This document shows positions 9,242 to 17,128 of a stretch of 64,000 nucleotides of DNA, piece after piece. A program made the position numbers and the translations under genes. The stretch spans positions 3,410,001-3,474,000 of the forward strand of contig OW818657.1 of the NCBI GenBank assembly GCA_942492905.1, read 5' to 3'. The notes under the pieces are model-generated. The model did not search any database. It had not been told where the DNA came from and was given only the letters and a program-made list of their open reading frames with translations. The stretch's first letter is position 1. Each line of letters begins with the position of its first letter. Origin of the DNA: CAIZWU01 sp942492905. Lineage in GTDB: Bacteria > Verrucomicrobiota > Verrucomicrobiia > Verrucomicrobiales > V1-33.

Positions 9242-10684
9242 CTAAGAGCCTGTTGAAAAAACCGCATTTCCGCCGGCCGGTATGAAGATTGGAAAATACC
9301 TGGTGTGAGGCGGCGCGGGGACGGGATTTTCCTGCCAAGAGCGCTGAGGAGAGGCGGCGGGGCGGAAATACCCGTCCAGGCACTCCCGCAGCCAACGGAT
9401 GACAGCCAAAGCGGCCGCTTTGGCGGCAGCGGCCTGCCGCGGGGTGCCCACTCCGGTCAATTTCCGCAGGATGAGCCCAAGGTTGAATCCGATAATGGCA
9501 CACAGATAACGTTTGTTGATGTTGTCCAGTCCCCGCAGGGTGGTGCGCCGCTGGCCGCCACTATCAAGGACATGGGCGAAGCTGCGTTCGATCTTTTCCC
9601 CTCTCTTTTTGAGCAGGGCCTTGCCGCTCCGGCTGGCCACGGCGCGGGCGGCTTTGACCACGGCAGCACGGGCTTCCGGGGCCAGTCTGTCAAGGTTGCG
9701 GCGCAGGGCATGGGCATCGCCGATGATGGTGCGCACGCCAAGCTCATGCTGGATGGTGGCCAGTTCTGCAGGATCGTGAAAGCCTTTGTCGGTGGTGACA
9801 CTTTTGACGTGCGAGCGGCCTTCCTGCGATGGCTGGCCGTGCAGATCCTCCACCAGTTCCGCAGCTTCGACGACGCGCGTGGACAGGTCCTCACTGTCGC
9901 CCGCATCACCAGGACGGACTTCGGCGGCGACGATGGCCCCGCTGTCCAGATCCACGATGTGCTCCGGTTTATGCAGCATGTCGCAGGCGCCATGCTTGGT
10001 GCGGCCGACTTTGGCGTCAGGATCAGAAGGGTTGTGCCACTCGGCATTGGAGGTCTTGCGGCCCTCCCGGCGGCGGTCAAACCGGGCCACCGCAGCAGGG
10101 TCATCAGGGTCCACCCCGGCGGCCCGGGCCAGTTCCCTGACGTAATCGCGGTAGCTCTCTGCGGTGTTGCGCCGCACCAACCCGCTCAGGCTGGCATTGG
10201 CTTCCATGTCACTGCTGTCGATTCCCAGATGCCGTCCTTTGAGCAGGCCATGGGCGCGCAGGCCGTCGAGTACGACTTCATGCGCGGCGGTGAAGGCCTC
10301 CTGCGGCAGGCGCTGCCGGAAGACCGTGAAGCTGGAGTGGTCAGGAGTTTCCTCCGTCAGGCTGTAGCCCAAAAACCGCCGCAGCGTCAGGCTGTCCGAA
10401 AAGCGGGCGGCGATGCCGCGGTCGCTGGGGAGACCTTCCAGAAAACCCACCATCATCATCTTGAAGAAGACGGCGGGATCAATCGGCGGGCGGCCCGTGC
10501 GGCGGCCTCCGGCCTTGTAGTAGGGTTCGCAGATCCGGTGGATCTGACCGGTGAAGTCCATCCCCTCCAACACCTTTTGCAGCCGGGCATAAAAATGGTC
10601 CTTCGGCCCCCGGGTGAGCTTGGCAGTGGGCACCCAGAATTCTCCCTGTTGGATCTGCTGGTCCTGGCGGCGGAATTTCCCCAT
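9242..10684 (-). CDS. IS1182 family transposase (DDE type)
   Basis: 480 residues from the ATG at 10684, preceded by AGGA at good spacing; the frame is also open to an ATG at 10738, which I consider less likely. Domains: N-terminal DUF772-like helical domain (GRPPIDPAVFFKMMMVGFLEGL), then an RNase H-fold DDE domain (HLGIDSSDMEANAS, TTDKGFHD, and the C-terminal NKRYLCAIIGFNLGLILRKL segment). It looks intact and active. An oddity is that the TAG stop at 9244-9242 is outside the element: the last sense codon straddles the inverted-repeat end and the stop comes from the duplicated target CTAA. Confidence 0.93.
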   Translation of the reverse strand: MGKFRRQDQQIQQGEFWVPTAKLTRGPKDHFYARLQKVLEGMDFTGQIHRICEPYYKAGGRRTGRPPIDPAVFFKMMMVGFLEGLPSDRGIAARFSDSLTLRRFLGYSLTEETPDHSSFTVFRQRLPQEAFTAAHEVVLDGLRAHGLLKGRHLGIDSSDMEANASLSGLVRRNTAESYRDYVRELARAAGVDPDDPAAVARFDRRREGRKTSNAEWHNPSDPDAKVGRTKHGACDMLHKPEHIVDLDSGAIVAAEVRPGDAGDSEDLSTRVVEAAELVEDLHGQPSQEGRSHVKSVTTDKGFHDPAELATIQHELGVRTIIGDAHALRRNLDRLAPEARAAVVKAARAVASRSGKALLKKRGEKIERSFAHVLDSGGQRRTTLRGLDNINKRYLCAIIGFNLGLILRKLTGVGTPRQAAAAKAAALAVIRWLRECLDGYFRPAASPQRSWQENPVPAPPHTRYFPIFIPAGGNAVFSTGS

Positions 10685-10756
10685 GCCCGTGATCCTGCCA
10701 GGTTTTACACGGACCTCCAGGAAAAAGTTGCCGGACAAGGATTTTTCAACAGGCTC
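9246..10756 (-). mobile_element. Complete IS1182-type (IS5-related) insertion sequence with CTAA target duplication
   Basis: 1511 bp. The terminal inverted repeats are perfect over 15 bases (GAGCCTGTTGAAAAA at 9246-9260, its reverse complement at 10742-10756), and the similarity continues a few bases inward. A direct repeat CTAA flanks the element (9242-9245 and 10757-10760), so this is a clean transposition product. It holds a single transposase gene on the minus strand. It sits 31 bp upstream of the start codon of the large surface-protein gene. Confidence 0.92.
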
Positions 10757-10787
10757 CTAACCCGCAACGTAAATTCCTGCCAAGCCC

Positions 10788-13700
10788 ATGAAAGCACCTG
10801 AGATCAGTCTGATTATCACCGGCTCCGGCCGGTCTGTTTCCTCCTTCGGCTGGACCCGGTTCGCCCTGGCCGCTCTGGCCACCGCCGGACCGGTGAGGGC
10901 TGCGGACGTCACTTCGATGTGGACCAGTCCCGCCTCCGGCAACTGGAACGCAGGGGCCAACTGGACCAATGTCCCGCTCAGCGGGGGCTTTCCGAACAAC
11001 GGCAATGGAGGGGTGGCGACATATGACGCCACCATCAACGCGGTGGGGGGCAACTATACCGTGACGCTCGGCACCGAGGTCACCATCGAAGACCTCCTGC
11101 TGAACTCCGGCAACGCAACCCTTTCCCATACCACAGGCACCTTCACCGCCACCGGTGGGATTTCCCTGGCCGCCGGGACCTACCAATTGAGTGGCGGCAC
11201 CATCAGCAACACCGCCATCAATCTGAGCGGCGGGAATCTCGCTTTCACCTCCTCCGCCGGCATCCTGAGCAATGGCACGGTCCTGAACAGCGACCTGAAT
11301 CTTTCGGCCAACAATTCCTCGGTCCGCCTGTTGAGCGGCGCCGACTTCACCGGCGTGGCCAACCTGACAGGTTCCAGCACCGCGTTGACCTATCAGGAAA
11401 CCCGCACCATCACGGGGAAGACCATCAACCTCGAAGGCAGTGGCGCCAAGGTGGCCATTGACGGCACCACCACCCTCACTCTGGGCAGCGGCACCCTGGT
11501 GCGGGGCCGTGGCAACCTCGGACAGGCAGCCTTTGTGGGCGGCACCAACGGGCTGATCAATCAGGGCACCATCCGCGCCGATCTCACCGGACAGACCCTC
11601 ACTATTTCCACCAACATCTTCGCCAACACTGCCACCGGGCTGGTCTCAGCGACCAATGGAGGCCGGCTGATCGTCAATGGCACCTGGAGCAATGCCGGGC
11701 AGATCAGCGTCACCAACGCCTCCACTTTCGATTACAACGGCACCTGGAACAACACAGGCGGGACCGTGACAATCGATGGCACCTCCACCCTGAATCTCGA
11801 CGGAAACATGACCGCCAACGGACTGGGCACGATCAGCAACAGCGCCGGCGGCACCGTCAATGTGACCGGCAAACTCGAAAACACCGGGAACACCCTGACC
11901 TTCGGTCCGGCCACCGGTTCGTGGCAGCTCAAAGGAGGGGAAATCAGCGGCGGCCAAATCACTCCGGGAGCGGGCGGGGAGAAGCTGGTGTTCACCACCT
12001 CCGCCGGGATCCTGAGCAACGGGGCGGTCCTGAATGGCGACCTGAATCTTTCGGCCAACAATTCCTCGGTCCGCCTGTTCAGCGGCGCCGACTTCACCGG
12101 CGTGGCCAACCTGACGGGTTCCAGCACCGCGTTGACCTATCAGGAAACCCGCACCATCACGGGAAAGACCATCAACCTCGAAGGCAGTGGCGCCAAGGTG
12201 GCCATCGACGGCACCACCACCCTCACCCTGGGCAGCGGCACCCTGGTGCGGGGGCGAGGCAACCTTGGACAGGCGGCTTTTGTGAGCGGCACCAATGGGC
12301 TGGTCAATCAGGGCACCATCCGCGCCGACCTGACCGGCCAGACCCTCACCATTTCCACCAACACCTTCAGCAATACCGCGACTGGCCTCGTGGCCGTCAG
12401 CAACGGCGCCCGGATGACCATCAATGGCGCCTGGACCAACACGGGACAGCTCAGCGCCATCAACGCTTCCACTCTGGACTACAGCGGCACCTGGAACAAC
12501 GCGGGCGGCACCGTCAGCATTGATGGCACTTCCACCCTGAACCTCGACGGAAACATGACCGCCAACGGGCTGGGCACAATCAGCAACAGCGCCGGCGGCA
12601 CCGTCAACGTGACCGGTAAACTCGACAATACCGGGAACATCCTGACCTTCGGTCCCGCCACCGATTCGTGGCAGCTCAAGGGAGGGGAAATCAGCGGTGG
12701 TCAGATCACCCCGGGCGCGGGCGGGGAGAAGCTGGTGTTCACCACCTCCGCCGGCATCTTGAGCAATGGGGTGGTGCTGAACGGCGATCTGAACCTTTCG
12801 GCCAACAATTCCTCGGTCCGCCTGTTCAGCGGCGCCGACTTCACGGGCGCGGCCAACCTGACAGGTTCCAGCACCGCGTTGACCTATCAGGAAACCCGCA
12901 CTATCACCGGCAGGACCATCAACCTCGAAGGCAGTGGCGCCAAGGTGGCCATTGACGGTACCACCACCCTCACCCTGGGCGCCGGCACCCTGGTGCGGGG
13001 CCGTGGCAACCTCGGGCAGGCGGCCTTTGTGGGGGGAACCAACGGGCTGGTCAATCAGGGCACCATCCGCGCCGATCTCACCGGACAGACCCTCACCATT
13101 TCCACCAACACCTTCGCCAACACTGCCACCGGGCTGGTCTCGGCGACCAATGGAGGCCGGCTGATCGTCAATGGCACCTGGAGCAATGCCGGGCAGATCA
13201 GCGTCACCAATGGTTCCACTTTGGATTACAACGGCACCTGGAACAACGCGGGCGGCACCGTGACCATTGATGGCACCTCCACCCTCAATCTCGACGGGAA
13301 CATGGTGGCCAACGGGCTGGGCACCGTGAGCAACAGTGCCGGTGGCACCGTCAATGTGACCGGCAAACTCGACAATACAGGGAACATCCTGACCTTCGGT
13401 CCGGCCACCGGTTCGTGGCAGCTCAAGGGTGGGGAAATCAGCGGCGGCCAAATCACTCCGGGAGCGGGCGGGGAGAAGCTGGTGTTCACCACCTCCGCCG
13501 GGATCCTGAGCAACGGGGCGGTCCTGAATGGCGACCTGAATCTTTCGGCCAACAATTCCTCGGTCCGCCTGTTCAGCGGCGCCGACTTCACCGGCGTGGC
13601 CAACCTGACGGGTTCCAGCACCGCGTTGACCTATCAGGAAACCCGCACCATCACGGGAAAGACCATCAACCTCGAAGGCAGTGGCGCCAAGGTGGCCATC

Positions 13701-14903
13701 GACGGCACCACCACCCTCACCCTGGGCAGCGGCACCCTGGTGCGGGGGCGAGGCAACCTTGGACAGGCGGCCTTTGTGGGCGGCACCAATGGGCTGGTCA
13801 ATCAGGGCACCATCCGCGCCGATCTCACCGGACAGACCCTCACCATTTCCACCAACACCTTCAGCAATGCCGGAGTGGTCAGCGCGGAAAATGGAGGCAG
13901 CCTTGCGGCGACTTCAGGGTATGTGCAGACCGCCGGGATCACCCGCGTGGCCGGGGGCACGATCAATACCGGCAATACCGGCACAAGGGAGTTGATCCGC
14001 ATCGACGGTGGCAGCCTGGAAGGGCGTGGCACCATCAACTCCAACGTCACCGTCGGAGGCACCCTCGCCCCGGATCTGTTGGATGCCGCCGGCCTCGTGA
14101 TCAATGGCAGCCTGAGCCTCACCGGCTCGGCGGTGATGAGTTTTGATGTCGGCGGCACCACCCAGGGAGTGCTTTACGATTTCCTCAAACACACCAGCAC
14201 CACCCCGGTTACCCTCGCAGGTTCCTTGAAGGTGCAGTTCGCCAATGACTACGAAGAGTGCATGCACGGAGCCGATACCTTCGTCCTGTTTGCCTCCAAT
14301 CAGGACCTCGCAGGGACCTTTGCCAATGTCGTTTCCGGCGGCCGGCTGACCACCAGCGATGGCCTGGGGTCGTTCAAGGTGCACTACGGTCCGGCCAGCA
14401 GTTACGGTCCAAAATCCATCGTCCTCAGTGACTACACTTCCGCGGCCAGTGGTCTGGTGCTGGGCCAGTTCGCCACCTGGGTCACCGCCCTGGGGCTGCC
14501 ACCCGGCCAGGCCGGTGCCACCGATGACCCCGACCAGGACGGCCTGACCAATGCCATCGAATACGCGCTCGGTCTCCATCCCCTGCAGGTGCAGGGCCAG
14601 AGCGTGCTCTCCACCCCGGTCGTGACGACCACTGCCACCGCGCCCCCTGCTCTTGAAATGAGCTTCCGCATGGTCCATCCCCAGCCCCCGGATTTAGGCC
14701 TGACCATTGAAGCCAGTCCGGGATTGGCAGGACCGTGGCAACGGATCGGATGGAAATCCAGCTCATCCGCCTGGTGCGGGGCGGCCTCAGTTCAGGGAGC
14801 CCCCATCGCCGGTCAGACGCCGGTCACCATCACCGACATCCAGCCCATCACCGCCACCCCCAGGCGCTTTCTCCGGCTCCGGGTCACCATCACCCAGCCG
14901 TAA
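10788..14903 (+). CDS. Large repetitive surface protein with 249-residue tandem repeats and a Verrucomicrobia-type C-terminal tail
   Basis: 1371 residues. Signal peptide: a Ser/Arg-rich start, hydrophobic FALAALATAG, cleavage after VRA near residue 39. From about residue 150 to 1030 there are four copies (the last partial) of a 249-residue unit rich in G, N, T and S, with beta-helix-like strands (ANNSSVRL, TGKTINLEGSGAKVAIDGTTTLTLGSG). This is typical of autotransporter-associated/filamentous haemagglutinin-like passenger domains. The C-terminus has W-x-x-ALGLP, a DPDQDGLTNAIEYALG segment and a terminal FLRLRVTITQP. That tail recurs in large Verrucomicrobia surface proteins, where it may act in sorting or anchoring. 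No beta-barrel is visible. Its promoter may be cut off by the upstream IS. Confidence 0.88.
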   Translation: MKAPEISLIITGSGRSVSSFGWTRFALAALATAGPVRAADVTSMWTSPASGNWNAGANWTNVPLSGGFPNNGNGGVATYDATINAVGGNYTVTLGTEVTIEDLLLNSGNATLSHTTGTFTATGGISLAAGTYQLSGGTISNTAINLSGGNLAFTSSAGILSNGTVLNSDLNLSANNSSVRLLSGADFTGVANLTGSSTALTYQETRTITGKTINLEGSGAKVAIDGTTTLTLGSGTLVRGRGNLGQAAFVGGTNGLINQGTIRADLTGQTLTISTNIFANTATGLVSATNGGRLIVNGTWSNAGQISVTNASTFDYNGTWNNTGGTVTIDGTSTLNLDGNMTANGLGTISNSAGGTVNVTGKLENTGNTLTFGPATGSWQLKGGEISGGQITPGAGGEKLVFTTSAGILSNGAVLNGDLNLSANNSSVRLFSGADFTGVANLTGSSTALTYQETRTITGKTINLEGSGAKVAIDGTTTLTLGSGTLVRGRGNLGQAAFVSGTNGLVNQGTIRADLTGQTLTISTNTFSNTATGLVAVSNGARMTINGAWTNTGQLSAINASTLDYSGTWNNAGGTVSIDGTSTLNLDGNMTANGLGTISNSAGGTVNVTGKLDNTGNILTFGPATDSWQLKGGEISGGQITPGAGGEKLVFTTSAGILSNGVVLNGDLNLSANNSSVRLFSGADFTGAANLTGSSTALTYQETRTITGRTINLEGSGAKVAIDGTTTLTLGAGTLVRGRGNLGQAAFVGGTNGLVNQGTIRADLTGQTLTISTNTFANTATGLVSATNGGRLIVNGTWSNAGQISVTNGSTLDYNGTWNNAGGTVTIDGTSTLNLDGNMVANGLGTVSNSAGGTVNVTGKLDNTGNILTFGPATGSWQLKGGEISGGQITPGAGGEKLVFTTSAGILSNGAVLNGDLNLSANNSSVRLFSGADFTGVANLTGSSTALTYQETRTITGKTINLEGSGAKVAIDGTTTLTLGSGTLVRGRGNLGQAAFVGGTNGLVNQGTIRADLTGQTLTISTNTFSNAGVVSAENGGSLAATSGYVQTAGITRVAGGTINTGNTGTRELIRIDGGSLEGRGTINSNVTVGGTLAPDLLDAAGLVINGSLSLTGSAVMSFDVGGTTQGVLYDFLKHTSTTPVTLAGSLKVQFANDYEECMHGADTFVLFASNQDLAGTFANVVSGGRLTTSDGLGSFKVHYGPASSYGPKSIVLSDYTSAASGLVLGQFATWVTALGLPPGQAGATDDPDQDGLTNAIEYALGLHPLQVQGQSVLSTPVVTTTATAPPALEMSFRMVHPQPPDLGLTIEASPGLAGPWQRIGWKSSSSAWCGAASVQGAPIAGQTPVTITDIQPITATPRRFLRLRVTITQP
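11245..13873 (+). repeat. Tandem 747-bp repeat array, arranged as a dimer of dimers
   Basis: Anchoring on the (C/T)CTGAGC-like motif, copies start at 11264, 12011, 12758 and 13505, exactly 747 bp apart, so the reading frame is kept (249 codons). Copy 4 ends early near 13873. Copies 1 and 3 share variants absent from copy 2 (TTCGCCAACACTGCCACC; GGCCGGCTGATCGTCAATGG). Copies 2 and 4 share others (GCGGGCGGGGAGAAGC context, ATCACTCCGGGAGCG, TTCAGCAAT). Some blocks are mosaic. Confidence 0.9.
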
Positions 14904-15006
14904 GGGGTATATGGGGAGCTGATCCAAGGAGTTGCCTGAAAGCAGAACCGCCCTGGTCGGAATTTGCTATACCACACACCAGGACTACGGATCTTTCGGA
15001 ATAGTG

Positions 15007-15162
15007 TCAGCCATGGAGTGCTTTGGTTGCCCGGCCTCGCCGCATTCCGATCCACAGCGCGAAGCCGAGGAGTGCCGGCACGGTGGGCTCTGGAATCTGA
15101 CCGACGATCAAGGCCGTGTCCGGGAGGGGGCCGCTTGTCTTTGACCTTTTGGCGGCTGTCTG
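15007..15162 (-). pseudogene. Remnant of a PEP-CTERM sorting tail
   Basis: Reading the minus strand from 15162 to the stop at 15007-15009 gives about 51 residues ending ...IVGQIPEPTVPALLGFALWIGMRRGR plus a short tail. That is the tripartite PEP-CTERM signal: a PEP motif (codons at 15085-15096), a transmembrane stretch and an Arg cluster. An in-frame stop lies just upstream (15163-15165), so the body of the gene is missing or frameshifted. PEP-CTERM tails are recognised by exosortase and anchor proteins to the envelope. No exosortase gene is in the window. Confidence 0.5.
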
Positions 15163-15177
15163 TTACAGGATGGAGGC

Positions 15178-15486
15178 GTGGAAACCGCTTATTCTCTGGC
15201 TGGGCACGGCGTTCTCCTTGCAGTTTTGGGGATAAGGCTTTCCTCCTGTTCCCTGCTGGATGTCCAGAGCGCAGCAAAGCAGGACTATATCACCCCGCTG
15301 ACTCCTGCCCTCCTCGGGGCGCGGACCGTCCCCGCCCCTACCCCTGCGCCTTCGACGGAAAAGGCCTCCAAAAAGGAAGGGCCGGAGGGTTACCGTCTCT
15401 TCCTCAATATCATCCGCGTGCCCTTCATTCCAATCGGAGCGGCGGCTGAGCTGCTATTTGGCGGGGTGAGCAGGACCGTGATCTGA
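15178..15486 (+). CDS. Small probable lipoprotein (start uncertain)
   Basis: Up to 102 residues. A lipobox-like LSSC lies at residues 21-24 after the hydrophobic GVLLAVLGIR, then a Pro/Thr/Lys-rich linker and a hydrophobic C-terminal stretch (FIPIGAAAELLFGG). The GTG at 15178 is preceded by GGAGG with almost no spacing. An ATG at 15170 in another frame gives a better leader (MEAWKPLILWLGTAFSLQF) but meets a stop at 15235. A one-base indel near 15230 would join that leader to the lipobox frame, so the gene may be frameshifted. Function unknown. Confidence 0.45.
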   Translation: METAYSLAGHGVLLAVLGIRLSSCSLLDVQSAAKQDYITPLTPALLGARTVPAPTPAPSTEKASKKEGPEGYRLFLNIIRVPFIPIGAAAELLFGGVSRTVI

Positions 15487-15601
15487 AACGCGCCGGGCAG
15501 AACATGTTACAAACCGATCCTGAGACCGGAAACGACGCGTGGCACAGAACGCACCAGGGTCGCCTTGTGCCGGTGCGGCTCTGGGATTAACGAAGCGTGA
15601 C

Positions 15602-15871
15602 TCATAAATAGGACGGCGGAGACCCCAGGAATCTCCCCATGCGGAAATGACGATAGCACCCCATGAGCATCAACCAGGCAGCGAATGCCACGGCCCCCTG
15701 CCACCACAGGCTGAAGTAAAAGTAGATCGCCCCAAAAAGCGGAAGGAGCACGAGGCTGACCACAAGGATGAGCAATAGCAGAAAGGCCCCGAGCATGCAG
15801 GGCAAATAGACCACCATGCGCCAGGCAATGGCCCAGAGAGCCCGCAAGTCAGAGTGAGGATGGTTTTTCAT
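15602..15871 (-). CDS. Small inner-membrane protein, unknown function
   Basis: 89 residues starting at the ATG at 15871. Two hydrophobic segments (about 19-48, notably LGAFLLLLILVVSLVLLPLFGAIY in part, and about 54-70) predict two membrane passes with a basic C-terminus (YRHFRMGRFL). The start overlaps the stop of the preceding PEP-CTERM gene as ATGA (15868-15871), implying co-transcription and translational coupling. No family recognised. Confidence 0.65.
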   Translation of the reverse strand: MKNHPHSDLRALWAIAWRMVVYLPCMLGAFLLLLILVVSLVLLPLFGAIYFYFSLWWQGAVAFAAWLMLMGCYRHFRMGRFLGSPPSYL

Positions 15872-16554
15872 GGGGACCAAGGAACGGCTTGTTCGCTTCT
15901 TGGATTCCGGCGGAAAGCCAAGCCGATTCCCAAGACGATGAGAACTGCGGTCGCTGGTTCGGGCACCGCACTGAATCGCTCGACTGAAACTGAAAAATCA
16001 CTTGTCGAAGCGGTGAATGTCAACCTGACATCGTTCACCGATGAGAGTAATTCCGGGACAGCATCAGGCCCATCAATGGGAATAAATATGGATCCAGCAT
16101 GATCAATGGGAACGGTAAACGCCGCCTGATGATTGGATAGAGAACCTCTGATCCAAATCTCGACCATTCCGCTCCCCGACACCGCCGGAATCGACAACTC
16201 GAATCCCCGGTAGCCGGTGAAATCCTGGGCAATCAGCGGAACTCCATAGGTCGCGTAGAAAGTGCCTTGATTGTCCAAAGGACCGCTGGGCCCGGTGTTC
16301 GTGACGAACGAAACCATTGACGTCCCGGAGACGAGTTCCGCAGTAACACCGAACTGTCTGAACGAAGAACTCAACGCTGTGTAACGGTCACCACCGAGCA
16401 TCGTCCCCACTTGGATGCCCTTGTCATCCAGACTCTTGCCATACTGTCCAACCAACGAAAAGGAGCCATCATTGAAATCGTCGATTAACAGACTCGCCCC
16501 TTTGCTGATCGTGGGAGCGAACAAAGTTGCCGCCAAAATCAGACCCAGTCGCAT
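15868..16554 (-). CDS. PEP-CTERM sorting-domain protein (secreted, exosortase substrate)
   Basis: 228 residues from the ATG at 16554; the frame is open further upstream to 16698 but only this start exposes a signal peptide (MRLGLILAATLFAPTISKGA). The mature part is an all-beta domain of about 170 residues. The C-terminus carries VPEPATAVLIVLGIGLAFRRNPR: PEP motif, hydrophobic helix, Arg cluster. By family knowledge exosortase cleaves this and the protein becomes surface- or matrix-associated. The first reading lies on the strand opposite to its flanking genes and is coupled to the membrane protein gene at 15602-15871. Confidence 0.8.
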   Translation of the reverse strand: MRLGLILAATLFAPTISKGASLLIDDFNDGSFSLVGQYGKSLDDKGIQVGTMLGGDRYTALSSSFRQFGVTAELVSGTSMVSFVTNTGPSGPLDNQGTFYATYGVPLIAQDFTGYRGFELSIPAVSGSGMVEIWIRGSLSNHQAAFTVPIDHAGSIFIPIDGPDAVPELLSSVNDVRLTFTASTSDFSVSVERFSAVPEPATAVLIVLGIGLAFRRNPRSEQAVPWSP

Positions 16555-17128
16555 TGTTGGACGTCTAATGTCAGTTTGTGCAGGCAGCCCATGATGCCGC
16601 CAAGCCTGCTGGCCGTCCATTTCATGATGAGGCATATTTCGGGGGGGGGGAATGATTGGCAGACAATGAATAGGACTGATGCGGAGCAGCAGATCCAACC
16701 CAACCGGTTTCGCAAAAAATTCAGTGAATTTGAGAAACGCCTGATGTGCAGGATCATGGATTCGTCAGGAACCGTCAAGTTTCAAAATGTTTCCGCGGCC
16801 GGGCTTGGATTGCCAAGATACCACGGCAGCCCGGACCTAGAGCGGGTCACTTTTTGATGCGGGCTCCGGACGGGAGCCGGGAGCGCCCACATCTTTGGCT
16901 GATGAACTGGCTTTTTTGGGAAATCCTGTCGGCGGTCTTATGCCGGAGTCAGACCACCAGGCCAGTCCCACTGAGCATTCAAATTGCCACACGCCAGGCT
17001 CCCGATGGCTGTCCATATCGTCACTGTCCATATCGTCACGCGAGGAAAAATGACATGAAGGGAACCGGGGTTAAGAAGGGCGTGGAGTGACAACCATAAC
17101 ACTCTGCAACCAACCTCAATCCATCAAT
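16555..17128. other. Divergent intergenic region with a G10 homopolymer and a short tandem duplication
   Basis: 574 bases between the PEP-CTERM gene (minus) and the PhoX-like gene (plus); it must hold both promoters. It contains a run of ten G at 16641-16650, 87 bases upstream of the minus-strand start codon, and two adjacent copies of a 15-mer (TGTCCATATCGTCAC) at 17010-17024 and 17025-17039. No convincing gene; short open frames here lack coding character. Confidence 0.55.

Noticed and set aside
9305..10801. A 498-codon plus-strand frame across the insertion sequence
   Set aside because: Exactly antisense to a clear IS1182 transposase; no domain or ribosome site.
11646..13451. A 601-codon minus-strand frame with internal repeats
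   Set aside because: Its repeats mirror the 747-bp units of the plus-strand gene; composition is Gly/Ala/Val/His-rich with no known fold.
17010..17039. Two tandem 15-bp copies as a possible iteron or operator
   Set aside because: Only two copies and no related sites nearby; listed within the intergenic description, not as an origin.
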